Counted from the first letter of the stretch, positions 27,266-36,196 are shown. The stretch: DNA of 64,000 bases from Andeanibacterium fulvum (GCF_037154085.1 NZ_JBANRM010000002.1:434001-498000), one strand, 5' to 3'. Numbers and translations: made by a program. The notes: generated by a model not told the origin, from the sequence alone.

Positions 27266-28093
27266 ATGATCCCCATCGCCCAGGCCATCCGCGAAGCAGC
27301 CCTCCGCCTCGAATCGACCAGCGACACCGCAAGGTTGGATGCCGAGGTGCTGATGGCCCATGCGCTGGGCGTCACGCGGTCGGACCTGCTGCTGCGCCAT
27401 ATGCGCGATGCGGCGCCGGAGAATTTCGCCCCCCTCGTGGAGCGGCGCGCGGCGCAGGAGCCGGTGGCTTACATCACCGGCCAGCAGGAATTTTACGGCC
27501 GCGATTTTCTCGTCGGTCCCGATGTGCTGATCCCGCGCGGGGATAGCGAGACCATCGTCGATGCAGCGCTTGCCGCCTGCCTCGCGCCTGCCCGCGTGCT
27601 CGATTGCGGAGTCGGCTCCGGCGCGCTGCTGCTCAGCCTGCTCGCGGAGCGGCCGGGTGCCGAAGGCCTGGGGATCGACCGGTCCGAAGGCGCGCTGGCC
27701 ATGGCCTCCGCCAATGCCGAAAGGCTGGGCCTTGCCGGGCGTGCCCGCATGGAAAAGCGCGACTGGACGCAGCCCGGCTGGGCCGAAGGGTTGGGGCGGT
27801 TCGATTGTATTCTGGCCAATCCTCCCTATGTGGAAAGCGAGGCCGAACTTGCCCCGTCGGTACGGGAGTTCGAGCCTTCGGGCGCGCTGTTTGCCGGTCC
27901 TGACGGACTCGACGATTACCGCGTGCTGGTGCCCCAATTGCCGAAACTTTTGTCTCCAGATGGGATAGCCGTTCTTGAAATCGGCTGGACCCAGGCCGAG
28001 GCGGTAAGGCAATTGGCTGAAAAGGCCGGATTTTCGGCCGTGTTGCATGAAGACCTCGCCGGAAGGCCGCGCGCATTGTTCTTGCGTTTTTGA
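27266..28093 (+). CDS. prmC: Peptide chain release factor N5-glutamine methyltransferase
   Basis: PrmC methylates the GGQ glutamine of release factors. The 275-residue product has the N-terminal helical bundle, RRAAQEPVAYITGQQEFYG, the SAM motif LDCGVGSGALLLSLL, and the glutamine-binding signature NPPYVES. It ends without a visible terminator 228 bp before the DUF4167 gene. Start ATG 27266 is the conserved one. Confidence 0.95.
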   Translation: MIPIAQAIREAALRLESTSDTARLDAEVLMAHALGVTRSDLLLRHMRDAAPENFAPLVERRAAQEPVAYITGQQEFYGRDFLVGPDVLIPRGDSETIVDAALAACLAPARVLDCGVGSGALLLSLLAERPGAEGLGIDRSEGALAMASANAERLGLAGRARMEKRDWTQPGWAEGLGRFDCILANPPYVESEAELAPSVREFEPSGALFAGPDGLDDYRVLVPQLPKLLSPDGIAVLEIGWTQAEAVRQLAEKAGFSAVLHEDLAGRPRALFLRF

Positions 28094-28321
28094 GCTTGGC
28101 AATGCACGGCTTAGAAGCTAGGCAAAAAGCCAAGGCCGGCAGTTGGACGCAAATTCCCAACTGTTTGCCCTGCTCCAACATTTGCGTATGGCGCGCGGGG
28201 TAACCCGGTCTGCATGCAGGTGGAGGGACCACGAACGCGTGAAAAGCGCGGCGTGGCGAGGGGTCATGCGACTGCCGCGCATTCTCGTGCATGAGCGGTC
28301 AAGCTGAGGAAGTGAATTCCC

Positions 28322-29014
28322 TTGAGTAACAATCGCAATAATAACCGCCGCCGCGGCCGCGGGAATAACCGCTCGCAAGGCGGAGGTCAGCTTAACCGGA
28401 TCGACAGCCGCGCACGTGGCAACGCTCCGCAGCTGCTCGAAAAGTACAAGAAGCTCGCTCACGACGCCTCGATGAACGGGGACCGGGTGCAGGCCGAATA
28501 TTACCTGCAGTTCGCCGATCACTATTTCCGCGTGATTGCCGACAGCCGCGCCATGAAGGACGAGCAGCGCTCGCGCCATCAGGATCGCGACCGGGGCGAT
28601 GACGAGGATTATTTCGAGGACGAATACGATCGGGCTCCGCGCCAGGATCGTGGTCGCCGCGAAGAACAGGCGAGCGAGGAAGCTTCCGAAGAGCGCGAAG
28701 GCGCTGTCGAGGACGTGCATTCCACGGGGGCCGAGGGCGACGAATACGAGCCTGCGGAGAATCCCTTCACGCGTCCGGCCCGCGCTGCCAAGCCGCGCCG
28801 TCCGCGCAAGGAACGCGCGCCCAAGGCATCCGAAGGCGAAGCGGACTATTCCGGCGGTCTCGATCCGGCTGCCCTGCCGCCGGCCATCGGCCGCGACGAA
28901 TCGGCTGACGCGCCTGCCGGGGACGTGGAAGAACCCGCTCCCGCGCCGCGCCGCCGCCGTACCACTCGTGCCCGCAGCAGCGGGGGCGATCAGGAACTCG
29001 AAGCGGTCGGCTGA
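28322..29014 (+). CDS. DUF4167 domain protein, putative RNA-binding
   Basis: The 230-residue protein begins SNNRNNNRRRGRGNNRSQGGG, an Arg/Asn/Gly-rich RNA-binding-like arm, followed at about 25-75 by the DUF4167 core (RIDSRARGNAPQLLEKYKKLAHDA, AEYYLQFADHYFRVI). The remainder is acidic and low complexity. The family is restricted largely to alphaproteobacteria; its role is unknown. The start is TTG 28322 with GAGGAAG upstream. It lies between prmC and lnt, and is followed within 100 bp by lnt. Confidence 0.9.
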   Translation: MSNNRNNNRRRGRGNNRSQGGGQLNRIDSRARGNAPQLLEKYKKLAHDASMNGDRVQAEYYLQFADHYFRVIADSRAMKDEQRSRHQDRDRGDDEDYFEDEYDRAPRQDRGRREEQASEEASEEREGAVEDVHSTGAEGDEYEPAENPFTRPARAAKPRRPRKERAPKASEGEADYSGGLDPAALPPAIGRDESADAPAGDVEEPAPAPRRRRTTRARSSGGDQELEAVG

Positions 29015-29113
29015 TCCGCCTGCCCCCTTCTCCGGGGGCAAAATCCGCGCGGTGTGTGACTGCCCGGCAATGGCGCTTGCGCGTCCTGCCGGGGCAGGCC
29101 ACATGCCACGTCG

Positions 29114-30709
29114 ATGAAATCAGAGCTGAAAGCCCAGCGCGTGATTCTGGCCCGCGAGATCGAGCGCCCCTCCAGGCGCCGGCGATTCGCGGCGCTCGGG
29201 CTCGGTCTGCTCTCCGCCATGGGGTTCCAGCCACTGGGCCTGTGGCCGCTGGCGCTGCTGGCAATGGGCGGCTTCGTGCTGCTGCTGGCAGGCGCGGAAG
29301 CGCGGCGCGAGGCGTTCCTGCTGGGCTGGTTGTTCGGCTTTGCCCATTTCACCTTCGGCAATAACTGGATCGCCACGGCCTTCACTTATCAGGCCGAAAT
29401 GCCCGCCATTCTCGGCTGGGCCGCGGTTCCGCTGCTCTCGCTCTATCTTGCGATCTATCCCGGCCTCGCCGCGCTGGGCGCCCGCCTGCTGACGCCCAAG
29501 GGCGGCGGCATTGCGCTCGCCATCGCCTTTGCCGGGTGCTGGATCGTGACCGAATGGATGCGGGCCTGGGTCTTCACCGGTTATGCGTGGAACCCCTTCG
29601 GCATGGTGCTGCTGGGCAGCTTCTCGCGCCCCGGCATTGCCGCGCTGGCGCCGTGGATGGGCACTTATGCCCTGTCCGGCCTGGCCGTGCTGCTCGGCTG
29701 CCTTGGGGCATTGCTGGCCGCGCGCAAGCAATTCGTGCTGCTGGTGCTGCTGGGCGTGGCGGTGACGGGGGGCATGCTCTGGCCCGCCCCTCCCGATGCC
29801 GACGGAACGCTCCGCTACACGCTCGTCCAACCGGACATCCGGCAGGAACAGCTTAACGAATCGCCCTTCTTCGAACAGAATTTCCGCAAGACGGCGCAGC
29901 TCACCTATCCGCGCCGCCCCGGCGAGCACCGGCTGGTGCTGTGGCCCGAATCCGGCGTTCCGGATTACCTGCTCGATGGCTATCCGCAGCGTTATTATGA
30001 CAGCATGACCGCCTTCGGCGACCCGCACCTTGCCCGGTTGCGCATTGCGCGGGTGATCGGGGCCGACAGCCTGCTGATGACCGGCACGGTCGATCTGGAA
30101 ATCCGCCATGGCCGCGCCGCCGCCGCGCGCAACGCCGTCACCGCGCTGAACGACAAGGGCGAGGTCGTGGCCGGTTACGACAAGGCCCATCTGGTGCCCT
30201 ATGGCGAATATCTGCCGATGCGCTGGCTGCTGGAGCCGATCGGCTTTTCCCGCCTCGTGCCCGGCGCGATTGATTTCTGGCCCGGATCGGGGCCGCGTAC
30301 GCTCGATCTCGGGCGCTGGGGCCAGGCGGGCATCCAGATCTGCTACGAGATCATCTTCTCCGGCTCGGTGGTCGATCCGGAGAAGCGGCCCGATTACATC
30401 TTCAACCCTTCGAACGATGGCTGGTTCGGCAGCTTCGGACCGCCGCAGCATTTCGCCCAGGCCCGCATGCGCGCGATCGAGGAAGGCCTGCCCGTGCTGC
30501 GCGCCACCACCACCGGGATCAGCGGCGTGATCGACGGGCACGGCGTGGTGCGCGAATATGTGCCGCAGCGTGTCGCCGGCCGGCTCGATGGGCTGGTGCC
30601 GCCGGCCCTCGCACCCACGCTGTTCTCCCATATGGGAAACCGCTTACCGCTCGCATGGGCGGGGCTTCTTGTCGTCGCCGCGATTGCCTTGCGCCTGCGC
30701 CGCCGTTAG
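29114..30709 (+). CDS. lnt: Apolipoprotein N-acyltransferase
   Basis: Lnt adds the third acyl chain to the lipid-anchored cysteine of lipoproteins at the periplasmic face of the inner membrane. The 531-residue product has about six N-terminal transmembrane helices and a carbon-nitrogen hydrolase domain with the Glu-Lys-Cys triad: WPESGVPDY, KAHLVPYGEYLP and IQICYEIIFSG. A final transmembrane helix closes the protein. Several lipoproteins encoded in this window would be its substrates. metK follows after 51 bp. Confidence 0.95.
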   Translation: MKSELKAQRVILAREIERPSRRRRFAALGLGLLSAMGFQPLGLWPLALLAMGGFVLLLAGAEARREAFLLGWLFGFAHFTFGNNWIATAFTYQAEMPAILGWAAVPLLSLYLAIYPGLAALGARLLTPKGGGIALAIAFAGCWIVTEWMRAWVFTGYAWNPFGMVLLGSFSRPGIAALAPWMGTYALSGLAVLLGCLGALLAARKQFVLLVLLGVAVTGGMLWPAPPDADGTLRYTLVQPDIRQEQLNESPFFEQNFRKTAQLTYPRRPGEHRLVLWPESGVPDYLLDGYPQRYYDSMTAFGDPHLARLRIARVIGADSLLMTGTVDLEIRHGRAAAARNAVTALNDKGEVVAGYDKAHLVPYGEYLPMRWLLEPIGFSRLVPGAIDFWPGSGPRTLDLGRWGQAGIQICYEIIFSGSVVDPEKRPDYIFNPSNDGWFGSFGPPQHFAQARMRAIEEGLPVLRATTTGISGVIDGHGVVREYVPQRVAGRLDGLVPPALAPTLFSHMGNRLPLAWAGLLVVAAIALRLRRR

Positions 30710-30738
30710 GACCTGCCGGCCTGTTATAGCCACCTTAT

Positions 30739-30757
30739 GGCAAGGGAGGATTTTGCC
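30739..30757 (+). promoter_or_regulatory. Small hairpin presenting the metK ribosome-binding site
   Basis: GGCAA and TTGCC pair around a loop containing GGGAGGA, the metK Shine-Dalgarno sequence, which ends 10 nt before ATG 30761. This could tune translation. I do not see a known SAM riboswitch consensus. Confidence 0.35.
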
Positions 30758-30760
30758 TCA

Positions 30761-31969
30761 ATGCGCGCCAATTATCTGTTCACTTCCGAAAGCGTTTCCG
30801 AAGGCCATCCCGACAAGGTGTCCGACCAGATTTCGGACGCGATTGTCGATCTGTTCCTGTCCAAGGATCCCGAAGCGCGCATCGCCTGCGAAACGCTGAC
30901 TACGACCCAACTCGTGGTGCTGGCGGGCGAGATTCGCTGCAAGGGCATCTATGAAGATGGCCAGTGGGCGCCGGGCGCGCTGGAAGAGATCGAGAAGACG
31001 GTGCGCAACACCGTGCGCGAGATCGGCTACGAGCAGGAAGGTTTCCACTGGGAGAGCCTGCGCTTCGAAAACAATCTGCACGGCCAGTCCGCCCATATCG
31101 CCCAGGGCGTCGATGCCTCGGGCAACAAGGATGAAGGCGCGGGCGATCAGGGCATCATGTTCGGCTTCGCCTGCAACGAGACGCCCGACCTCATGCCCGC
31201 CACGCTGGATTACAGCCACAAGATCCTGCAGCGCATGGCGGCTGATCGCCATTCCGGTGCGGCCCCTTTCCTCGAGCCTGACGCCAAGAGCCAGGTGACC
31301 CTGCGCTTCGAGAACGGCAAGCCGGCGGCCGCCACTGCCATCGTCGTTTCCACCCAGCACGCGCCGGGCTACGACCAGGGCGAGAAGGAAGCCGAGTTGA
31401 AGGCCTATGTGAAGGGCGTGGTGGCCGATATCCTGCCGGCCGAGCTGCTTTCGGACGAGACCGAATATCACATCAACCCCACCGGCAGCTTCGAGATCGG
31501 CGGGCCGGATGGCGATGCGGGCCTCACTGGCCGCAAGATCATCGTGGATACCTATGGCGGCGCGGCCCCGCATGGCGGCGGCGCCTTCAGCGGCAAGGAC
31601 CCCACCAAGGTGGACCGTTCGGCTGCCTATATCACCCGCTATCTGGCCAAGAACATCGTCGCCGCAGGCCTCGCCACGCGCTGCACGATCCAACTGGCCT
31701 ATGCGATCGGCGTGTCCAAGCCGCTCTCGCTCTATGTCGACACCCACGGCACCGGCACAGTGGGCGACGACAAGATCGAGGAAGCGATCAAGGGCATCGA
31801 GAAGCTGGGCGGCCTAACCCCGCGCGGCATCCGCGTGCATCTGGGCCTCAACAAGCCGATCTATCGCACCACGGCGGCCTACGGTCACTTCGGCCGCAAG
31901 GCGGAAGGCGATTTCTTCCCCTGGGAAAAGACCGATCTGGTGGAAGACCTCAAGGCTGCACTGGTCTGA
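30761..31969 (+). CDS. metK: S-adenosylmethionine synthetase
   Basis: MetK makes SAM from methionine and ATP. The 402-residue product has TSESVSEGHPDKVSDQISDA at the N-terminus, the ATP motif GAGDQGIMFGFA near residue 125, and GGGAFSGKDPTKVDRSAAY near 270. I chose ATG 30761 because the family starts with RANYLFTSESV and the Shine-Dalgarno sits before it; an upstream in-frame ATG at 30737 would add 8 residues and swallow that site. A strong terminator follows. Confidence 0.97.
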   Translation: MRANYLFTSESVSEGHPDKVSDQISDAIVDLFLSKDPEARIACETLTTTQLVVLAGEIRCKGIYEDGQWAPGALEEIEKTVRNTVREIGYEQEGFHWESLRFENNLHGQSAHIAQGVDASGNKDEGAGDQGIMFGFACNETPDLMPATLDYSHKILQRMAADRHSGAAPFLEPDAKSQVTLRFENGKPAAATAIVVSTQHAPGYDQGEKEAELKAYVKGVVADILPAELLSDETEYHINPTGSFEIGGPDGDAGLTGRKIIVDTYGGAAPHGGGAFSGKDPTKVDRSAAYITRYLAKNIVAAGLATRCTIQLAYAIGVSKPLSLYVDTHGTGTVGDDKIEEAIKGIEKLGGLTPRGIRVHLGLNKPIYRTTAAYGHFGRKAEGDFFPWEKTDLVEDLKAALV

Positions 31970-31993
31970 GGTTACGCCTCATCGGATCGAGAA

Positions 31994-32021
31994 GGGCGGG
32001 GCCGCGAGGCTCCGCCTTTTT
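31994..32021 (+). terminator. Terminator of metK
   Basis: GGCGGGGCC pairs with GGCTCCGCC (one G-T) over the loop GCGA and is followed by five T. It begins 25 bp after the metK stop. Confidence 0.9.
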
Positions 32022-32070
32022 CGTTTGGGGGCGTGGGGCTTCGTCATCCCTACGATTATCTCCCAACCCC

Positions 32071-32205
32071 CGCTCATCCTGAGCTTGTCGAAGGACACGC
32101 GCTGACCTTTGGTCCGGGTGCATTCCGGTCTGCGCGCTGGGCCTGTTGTGGAGTGATCTGTGGGGCGAGTGTTCCGCGTGTCCTTCGACAAGCTCAGGAT
32201 GAGCG
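32071..32205. repeat. Inverted pair of CTGAGCTTGTCGAAGG repeats (pair E)
   Basis: Copies at 32071-32101 and 32177-32205 face each other 75 bp apart. Both carry the CTTG variant of the core, as if one pair was homogenised. Confidence 0.85.
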
Positions 32206-32221
32206 GGGGTTGGTGAGTGGG

Positions 32222-32660
32222 GCGGGAAGCGTGGCGCACGCACACCCCATCATCCGGCGGCGAGCCCGGACGTAACGCCAGTGTGAAAACCCAAAGGAAC
32301 CGCGCGGCCGGCAATGCGCCGGGGGCAGTGCGGAAGGTTTATCTTGCGAGTGGCCCGGGCGCCTGTTCCGCAGCGCGCATGGGCTCGGCCCTGTCCGGAG
32401 CGGCTGGGAAGCGCGGGCGGGCTCGCACGAGGCGCACTTCCATCGCGGCTGGTGCCGCGCCTGATCCGATCCGGCGGCTGGGCCGGCGAGAGCCTGCCCA
32501 AGGCGCATGAGCGCCGGCCGCGATGCGGGAGTGACATCTCCTGTTGTAAGCAGGAGCCCCCGCGATTGGAGGGGAAGGCAAGCCGGCCGAGCCGCCTCCC
32601 GGTTCCATATCCTGTTTTGAGATGCAGGATGGGTGCGCATATAACCAAATAGGTTCAAAA
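32222..32660. other. Structured non-coding segment of unknown nature
   Basis: No convincing coding frame spans this stretch; the frames present are Arg/Pro/Ala-rich and unrelated to anything I know. It holds several nested hairpins: GCGGG...CCCGC around CTCCTG-N7-CAGGAG (32522-32566), GGAGG...CCTCC (about 32569-32600), and ATCCTG-N10-CAGGAT (about 32609-32630). Near 32470 GCCGGCG faces CGCCGGC. I checked by eye for RNase P, tmRNA, SRP, 6S and cobalamin riboswitch signatures and found none. It could be a structured RNA on either strand or decayed DNA beside an accessory gene. Confidence 0.3.
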
Positions 32661-32690
32661 TGTCAAGATGGATGTGGTGTTGCTCAACTC

Positions 32691-33998
32691 TTACGGGCCG
32701 TCGGTCCTGTCAGGCTGGCCCTGCTCGGAGCAATTGGTCTGCAGATAATAGCCGCGTGCGTCACGCATGGTATCTTTGTGCAAGCTGACCGGGAAGCAAA
32801 CGCCAAAGTCAACGATGAGTCGATCTCTGACCTCTTCCAGTGCTTGCTTGCTCCCCCGCACATTCGGCTTCTCCAACTCCAAAGTAATGAAACGCCCTAA
32901 ATAGAATGGATCGCTGTCGAACGCGTCCCAATTCTCAAGAATTTCTTCCCAGCTCGCGAATATAGCCCATGTTCCCCACATCGACCGGCCGGGATTGGGG
33001 AAGTTCAGCGACGCGCCAGCTGCTCGCAGAATCTCAAAATTCCCACCGCCGCCCGGCTCGCCGGGCTGGTATGCTTCCGCGAGTGCCGTACTGCGGTGGC
33101 CCATTGAATCGGGCGATACGCCGTAGGCGAGCAGTTCACGCAGGTACCAGCTATCATCGTGGCCAGCCGCATTGACGAGCGGAGGATCGTCAAATTGACC
33201 AGGCTTGGCGGCATCGAACCCTGCGTCAAGCAAGGCCTTGAACGCGGACTTGTCACCGCATTCAAAAGCCCAGTCGAGCAGGGAGACGCCATCCTTGCCC
33301 CGCTCGGCAAGGTTCGCACCCGCGAAATCCGAAACCTTGCTCTCAGTGCCCGCACATATTCGCAAGGCATAAGGTGCCAGGCCGGTTCCCTCAAACGCCT
33401 CTTCGGCAGTTTTGCCACGCCATTCGAAACTCATCGGAATCGGCGATGAACGGGCAGGATTGGGCGGTGCCGCTGCCACTCCCATCGAGTCCAAAAGGCC
33501 GTCGCACTGCGCAACGAGATCGCTCAGGAAGAGACCGATAACGTCGTTCGTTCCGTGTTGTTCGATCTGAGCGGCAAGCTGCGAAGACGGCTCATAGGTC
33601 AACAGACCCAAGGCAACTCCATTTTCGCGCTGGATGGTCTCTAATTGCTCGCGCGATAATTTCGCGTTGGCGTCAGCGACACCGGTTGCCAATCTGGACT
33701 GCAACGTCTGCGCCGAGGCATAGCGAGCAGAGCGTAGCGCAACGTCGGCTGTTTCACGCGCCTGACTGGCTGCCTCTTGAGCAACATAACCGCAGAATTG
33801 CAGGCGGCGGGGGGCATTCATGTCCTGGAGGATTATGGAAAAAACCTCCGTGGGGACGTCTTGCTGCGCCTTTGCCCCATTGGGCAGCGATATGCTCAGA
33901 AGCACACAAGCCGGGATACCCAAGAACAGGCGCGTCGCCAGCCGGCATCTAGGTTGATTTTGCCAAACCATTAGGGAGTTGTGTTTCGTTTTGGGCAT
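32691..33998 (-). CDS. Exported ankyrin-repeat-like protein
   Basis: The 435-residue protein has a leader with hydrophobic core LFLGIPACVLLSISLPNGAKA, cleavable before QQDVPTEV. The middle has coiled, Gln/Ala-rich helices (about 60-140). The C-terminal half carries ankyrin-like repeats: GVSLLDWAFECGDKSAFKALLDAGFDA and PPLVNAAGHDDSWYLRELLAYGVSP. ATG 33998 is the longest plausible start; ATG 33971 would begin closer to the signal core. Composition is less GC-biased at third positions than the neighbours, which with the unusual flanking DNA suggests acquisition. Function is unknown; such exported ankyrin proteins can be immunity or anchoring factors. Confidence 0.7.
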   Translation of the reverse strand: MPKTKHNSLMVWQNQPRCRLATRLFLGIPACVLLSISLPNGAKAQQDVPTEVFSIILQDMNAPRRLQFCGYVAQEAASQARETADVALRSARYASAQTLQSRLATGVADANAKLSREQLETIQRENGVALGLLTYEPSSQLAAQIEQHGTNDVIGLFLSDLVAQCDGLLDSMGVAAAPPNPARSSPIPMSFEWRGKTAEEAFEGTGLAPYALRICAGTESKVSDFAGANLAERGKDGVSLLDWAFECGDKSAFKALLDAGFDAAKPGQFDDPPLVNAAGHDDSWYLRELLAYGVSPDSMGHRSTALAEAYQPGEPGGGGNFEILRAAGASLNFPNPGRSMWGTWAIFASWEEILENWDAFDSDPFYLGRFITLELEKPNVRGSKQALEEVRDRLIVDFGVCFPVSLHKDTMRDARGYYLQTNCSEQGQPDRTDGP

Positions 33999-34063
33999 GG
34001 CCGCAATCAGGCCTTCCCCTGACGGGCGGCACCCGGTCCAAAACCGAAAGCCGCCCGCAAACC

Positions 34064-35344
34064 CTAAACCCGCCCCTCGCGAACCGCTTCCAGATCGCCG
34101 CGCAGATGGCGGGCGGCCAGCAGGTAATGCGCACCGGCCCAGAGGTAGAACAGGGTCGAGGTCGCCATGGCCCAGGCCAGCGCCTGCCCCGGATCGACGC
34201 CGTTGCTCGCGAACTTGTCGCTCAGCCCGCCGACCACCAGCGGGCCGAGGCCGCTGCCGACGAGGCTGTAGAGCGCGTTCAGCAGGGCAGAGGCCGTTGC
34301 GCGCATGCGGGTGTGCATCATGTTCTGCAGCGTGCCGTAAGTGCAGCCCAGATAGGTGTATTGGAACAGCGCGGCGATGGTCACCAGCACCAGCAGCGGC
34401 ACCAGCTCGCTCAGCGTGATGGCATAGGCATAGAGCGGGAAGCCGATCAGCAGGCAGATGCCGGGGATCAGCGCATAGGCGGCCGGGCGGGCGGGGCCGA
34501 ACCGGTCCCCCAGCCAGCCGCCCGCAAGCACGGAGATCGTGGCGGGCGCGCTGGCCAGCAGGCCGGCATAGAGCCCCGCTTCCACCAGCGTCAGGTTGAA
34601 GCGGCGCATCATCAGCGCGGCGAAGAAGGCGTTGAGGCCGAAGCCGACCATGGAGGCGAGAGTCGATCCGGCCACCAGATGGCGTGCGGCCTTCAGCCGC
34701 CAGAAGCGCCGCACCACGTCCATGGTGGAAGGCACGGTTTCCGTATCGCCCTGATCGTGGCGGCCGCGCGGCGGCTCGAGGATGAACAGGAAGACGAGGA
34801 TGGACAGGATGATGCCCGGCACGGCGGCCGCCACGAAGGCCATGCGCCAGCCATGATCCTGCGCGATCCACGATCCGCCAGCCGAACCGAGGAAGGCGCC
34901 GATGGGCGGGGCGAGCAGCAGCACGGACATGGCCGTGGCGCGCTTTTCCGCCGGGAAATAGTCGGCCACGACCGACTGGTTGGCGGGCAGGCCGACAGCT
35001 TCGCCTACGCCTACGCCGATGCGGGCGAGCAACAGATGGACCCAGTTGGTCACCGCGCCGCACAGGGCAGTGGCAATCGACCAGGCGAAAGTGCCGAAGG
35101 CGATCAGCGTGATCCGGTTGCGCCGTTCCGCCATGCGCGCCACGAAGATGCCCAGCGTGACGTTGAGCACCGCGAAGGCGAGGCCGGTCAGCAGGCCCAT
35201 CTGCGTGTCGGTCAGGCCGAATTCGGTCTTGATCGGCTCCACCAGCACGTTGAGCACGATGCGGTCGATGAAGCCCACTGTCGCGACGCCGGTCAGCAGA
35301 ATGAGCGCCAGCCAGGGCGAATCGCGGCGTGTGGCCAGTTGCAT
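34064..35344 (-). CDS. Spinster-type MFS transporter
   Basis: The 426-residue protein has 12 predicted membrane segments and MFS motifs: GFIDRIVLNVLVEPIKTEFGLTD near the start, the loop 2-3 segment FVARMAERRNRITLIA, and GVGVGEAVGLPANQSVVADYFPAEKRATA typical of Spinster-like and sugar phosphate family members. Substrate is unknown. ATG 35344 is preferred because GAGGGG lies 10 nt upstream; an ATG at 35362 has no such site. It runs in the same direction as the ankyrin gene, 65 bp upstream of it, with a GGGCGGC/GCCGCCC hairpin between. Confidence 0.85.
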   Translation of the reverse strand: MQLATRRDSPWLALILLTGVATVGFIDRIVLNVLVEPIKTEFGLTDTQMGLLTGLAFAVLNVTLGIFVARMAERRNRITLIAFGTFAWSIATALCGAVTNWVHLLLARIGVGVGEAVGLPANQSVVADYFPAEKRATAMSVLLLAPPIGAFLGSAGGSWIAQDHGWRMAFVAAAVPGIILSILVFLFILEPPRGRHDQGDTETVPSTMDVVRRFWRLKAARHLVAGSTLASMVGFGLNAFFAALMMRRFNLTLVEAGLYAGLLASAPATISVLAGGWLGDRFGPARPAAYALIPGICLLIGFPLYAYAITLSELVPLLVLVTIAALFQYTYLGCTYGTLQNMMHTRMRATASALLNALYSLVGSGLGPLVVGGLSDKFASNGVDPGQALAWAMATSTLFYLWAGAHYLLAARHLRGDLEAVREGRV

Positions 35345-35448
35345 GTCGGAAATTCCCCTCATCCCTGAAAAGCATTCAGGCCCGAAACTTATCGGCGAAG
35401 AGGATAGACACTATTCCTGCCGGGCGTGCCAGCGCGAATGCGCGTTTT

Positions 35449-35530
35449 CTCGTCATTGCGAGCGAAGCGACGCAATCCAGAGCCCAACGCGTTCCGCCCT
35501 GGATTGCGTCGCTTCGCTCGCAATGACGAG
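35449..35530. repeat. 82-bp near-perfect palindrome, GTCATTGCGAG family
   Basis: Arms of 32 bp (35449-35480 and 35499-35530) are exact inverted repeats beginning CTCGTCATTGCGAGCG and surround an 18-base loop. The loop sequence GCCCAACGCGTTCCGCC is almost the one in the element at 8961-9052. It ends 6 bp from the scoB stop codon and may serve as a transcription end for that operon. Confidence 0.85.
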
Positions 35531-35536
35531 TGTATG

Positions 35537-36196
35537 CTACATCACGTAATGTGCCGTGGTCTTGGCCGCCACTTCCTCTGCCGTCACGCCGGGGGCCAGT
35601 TCCATCAGGCGGAAGGGGCTGGCGTGATCGGGGCGCTGGAACACCGCCAGATCGGTGATCACCATGTCCACCACGTTCTTGCCGGTCAGCGGCAGGGTAC
35701 ATTGGGGAATGAACTTGGGATCGCCATTCTTGGAGACATGCTCCATCACGACGATGATCTTCTTCACGCCTGCCACAAGGTCCATCGCGCCGCCCATGCC
35801 CTTCACCAGCTTGCCGGGGATCATCCAGTTGGCGATGTCGCCCCCTTCGGAAACCTCCATCGCGCCCAGCACGGTCAGGTCGATATGGCCGCCGCGGATC
35901 ATGGCGAAGCTCATTGCCGAATCGAAATAGGCCGATTGCGGCAACTCGCTGATCGTCTGCTTGCCCGCATTGATCAGGTCGGGATCGACATCTTCGTCAA
36001 AGGGGAAGGGGCCGATGCCCAGCATGCCGTTTTCGGATTGCAGCGTCACATCCATTCCCGCCGGGATGTGATTAGCCACCAGTGTGGGAATGCCGATGCC
36101 CAGGTTCACATAGAACCCGTCCTGCAATTCCTGCGCGGCGCGGGCGGCCATCTGGTCGCGGCTCCAGCCCTTGGTCAGGCCGTCATGGATGGTCAT
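35537..36196 (-). CDS. scoB: 3-oxoacid CoA-transferase subunit B
   Basis: This is the beta subunit of succinyl-CoA:3-ketoacid CoA-transferase, which moves CoA between succinate and acetoacetate. The 219-residue product has GFYVNLGIGIPTLVANHIP and the catalytic glutamate in LQSENGMLGIGPFP, then GGHIDLTVLGAMEVSEGGDIANWMIPGKLVKGMGGAMDL. Its start overlaps the phosphatase stop by 4 bp (ATGA). The alpha subunit is two genes upstream, so the two subunits of one enzyme are separated by an unrelated gene in the same operon. Confidence 0.94.
   Translation of the reverse strand: MTIHDGLTKGWSRDQMAARAAQELQDGFYVNLGIGIPTLVANHIPAGMDVTLQSENGMLGIGPFPFDEDVDPDLINAGKQTISELPQSAYFDSAMSFAMIRGGHIDLTVLGAMEVSEGGDIANWMIPGKLVKGMGGAMDLVAGVKKIIVVMEHVSKNGDPKFIPQCTLPLTGKNVVDMVITDLAVFQRPDHASPFRLMELAPGVTAEEVAAKTTAHYVM

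Noticed and set aside
30710..30760. A known SAM riboswitch class upstream of metK.
   Set aside because: Only 51 bp separate lnt and metK and no consensus core of a class I remember is visible; only a short hairpin around the ribosome site remains, which I list with low confidence.
32222..32660. RNase P RNA, tmRNA, 6S, SRP RNA or a cobalamin riboswitch in the structured gap.
   Set aside because: I looked for the GAGGAAAGTCC block, tmRNA tag-region features, the SRP GGAAG loop and the B12 box and found none on either strand.
32691..35375. One 894-codon minus-strand frame that appears to fuse a long N-terminal region to the ankyrin protein.
   Set aside because: The first 459 codons are an out-of-frame reading of the MFS transporter gene. 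The real gene starts at ATG 33998 or 33971 with a signal peptide.
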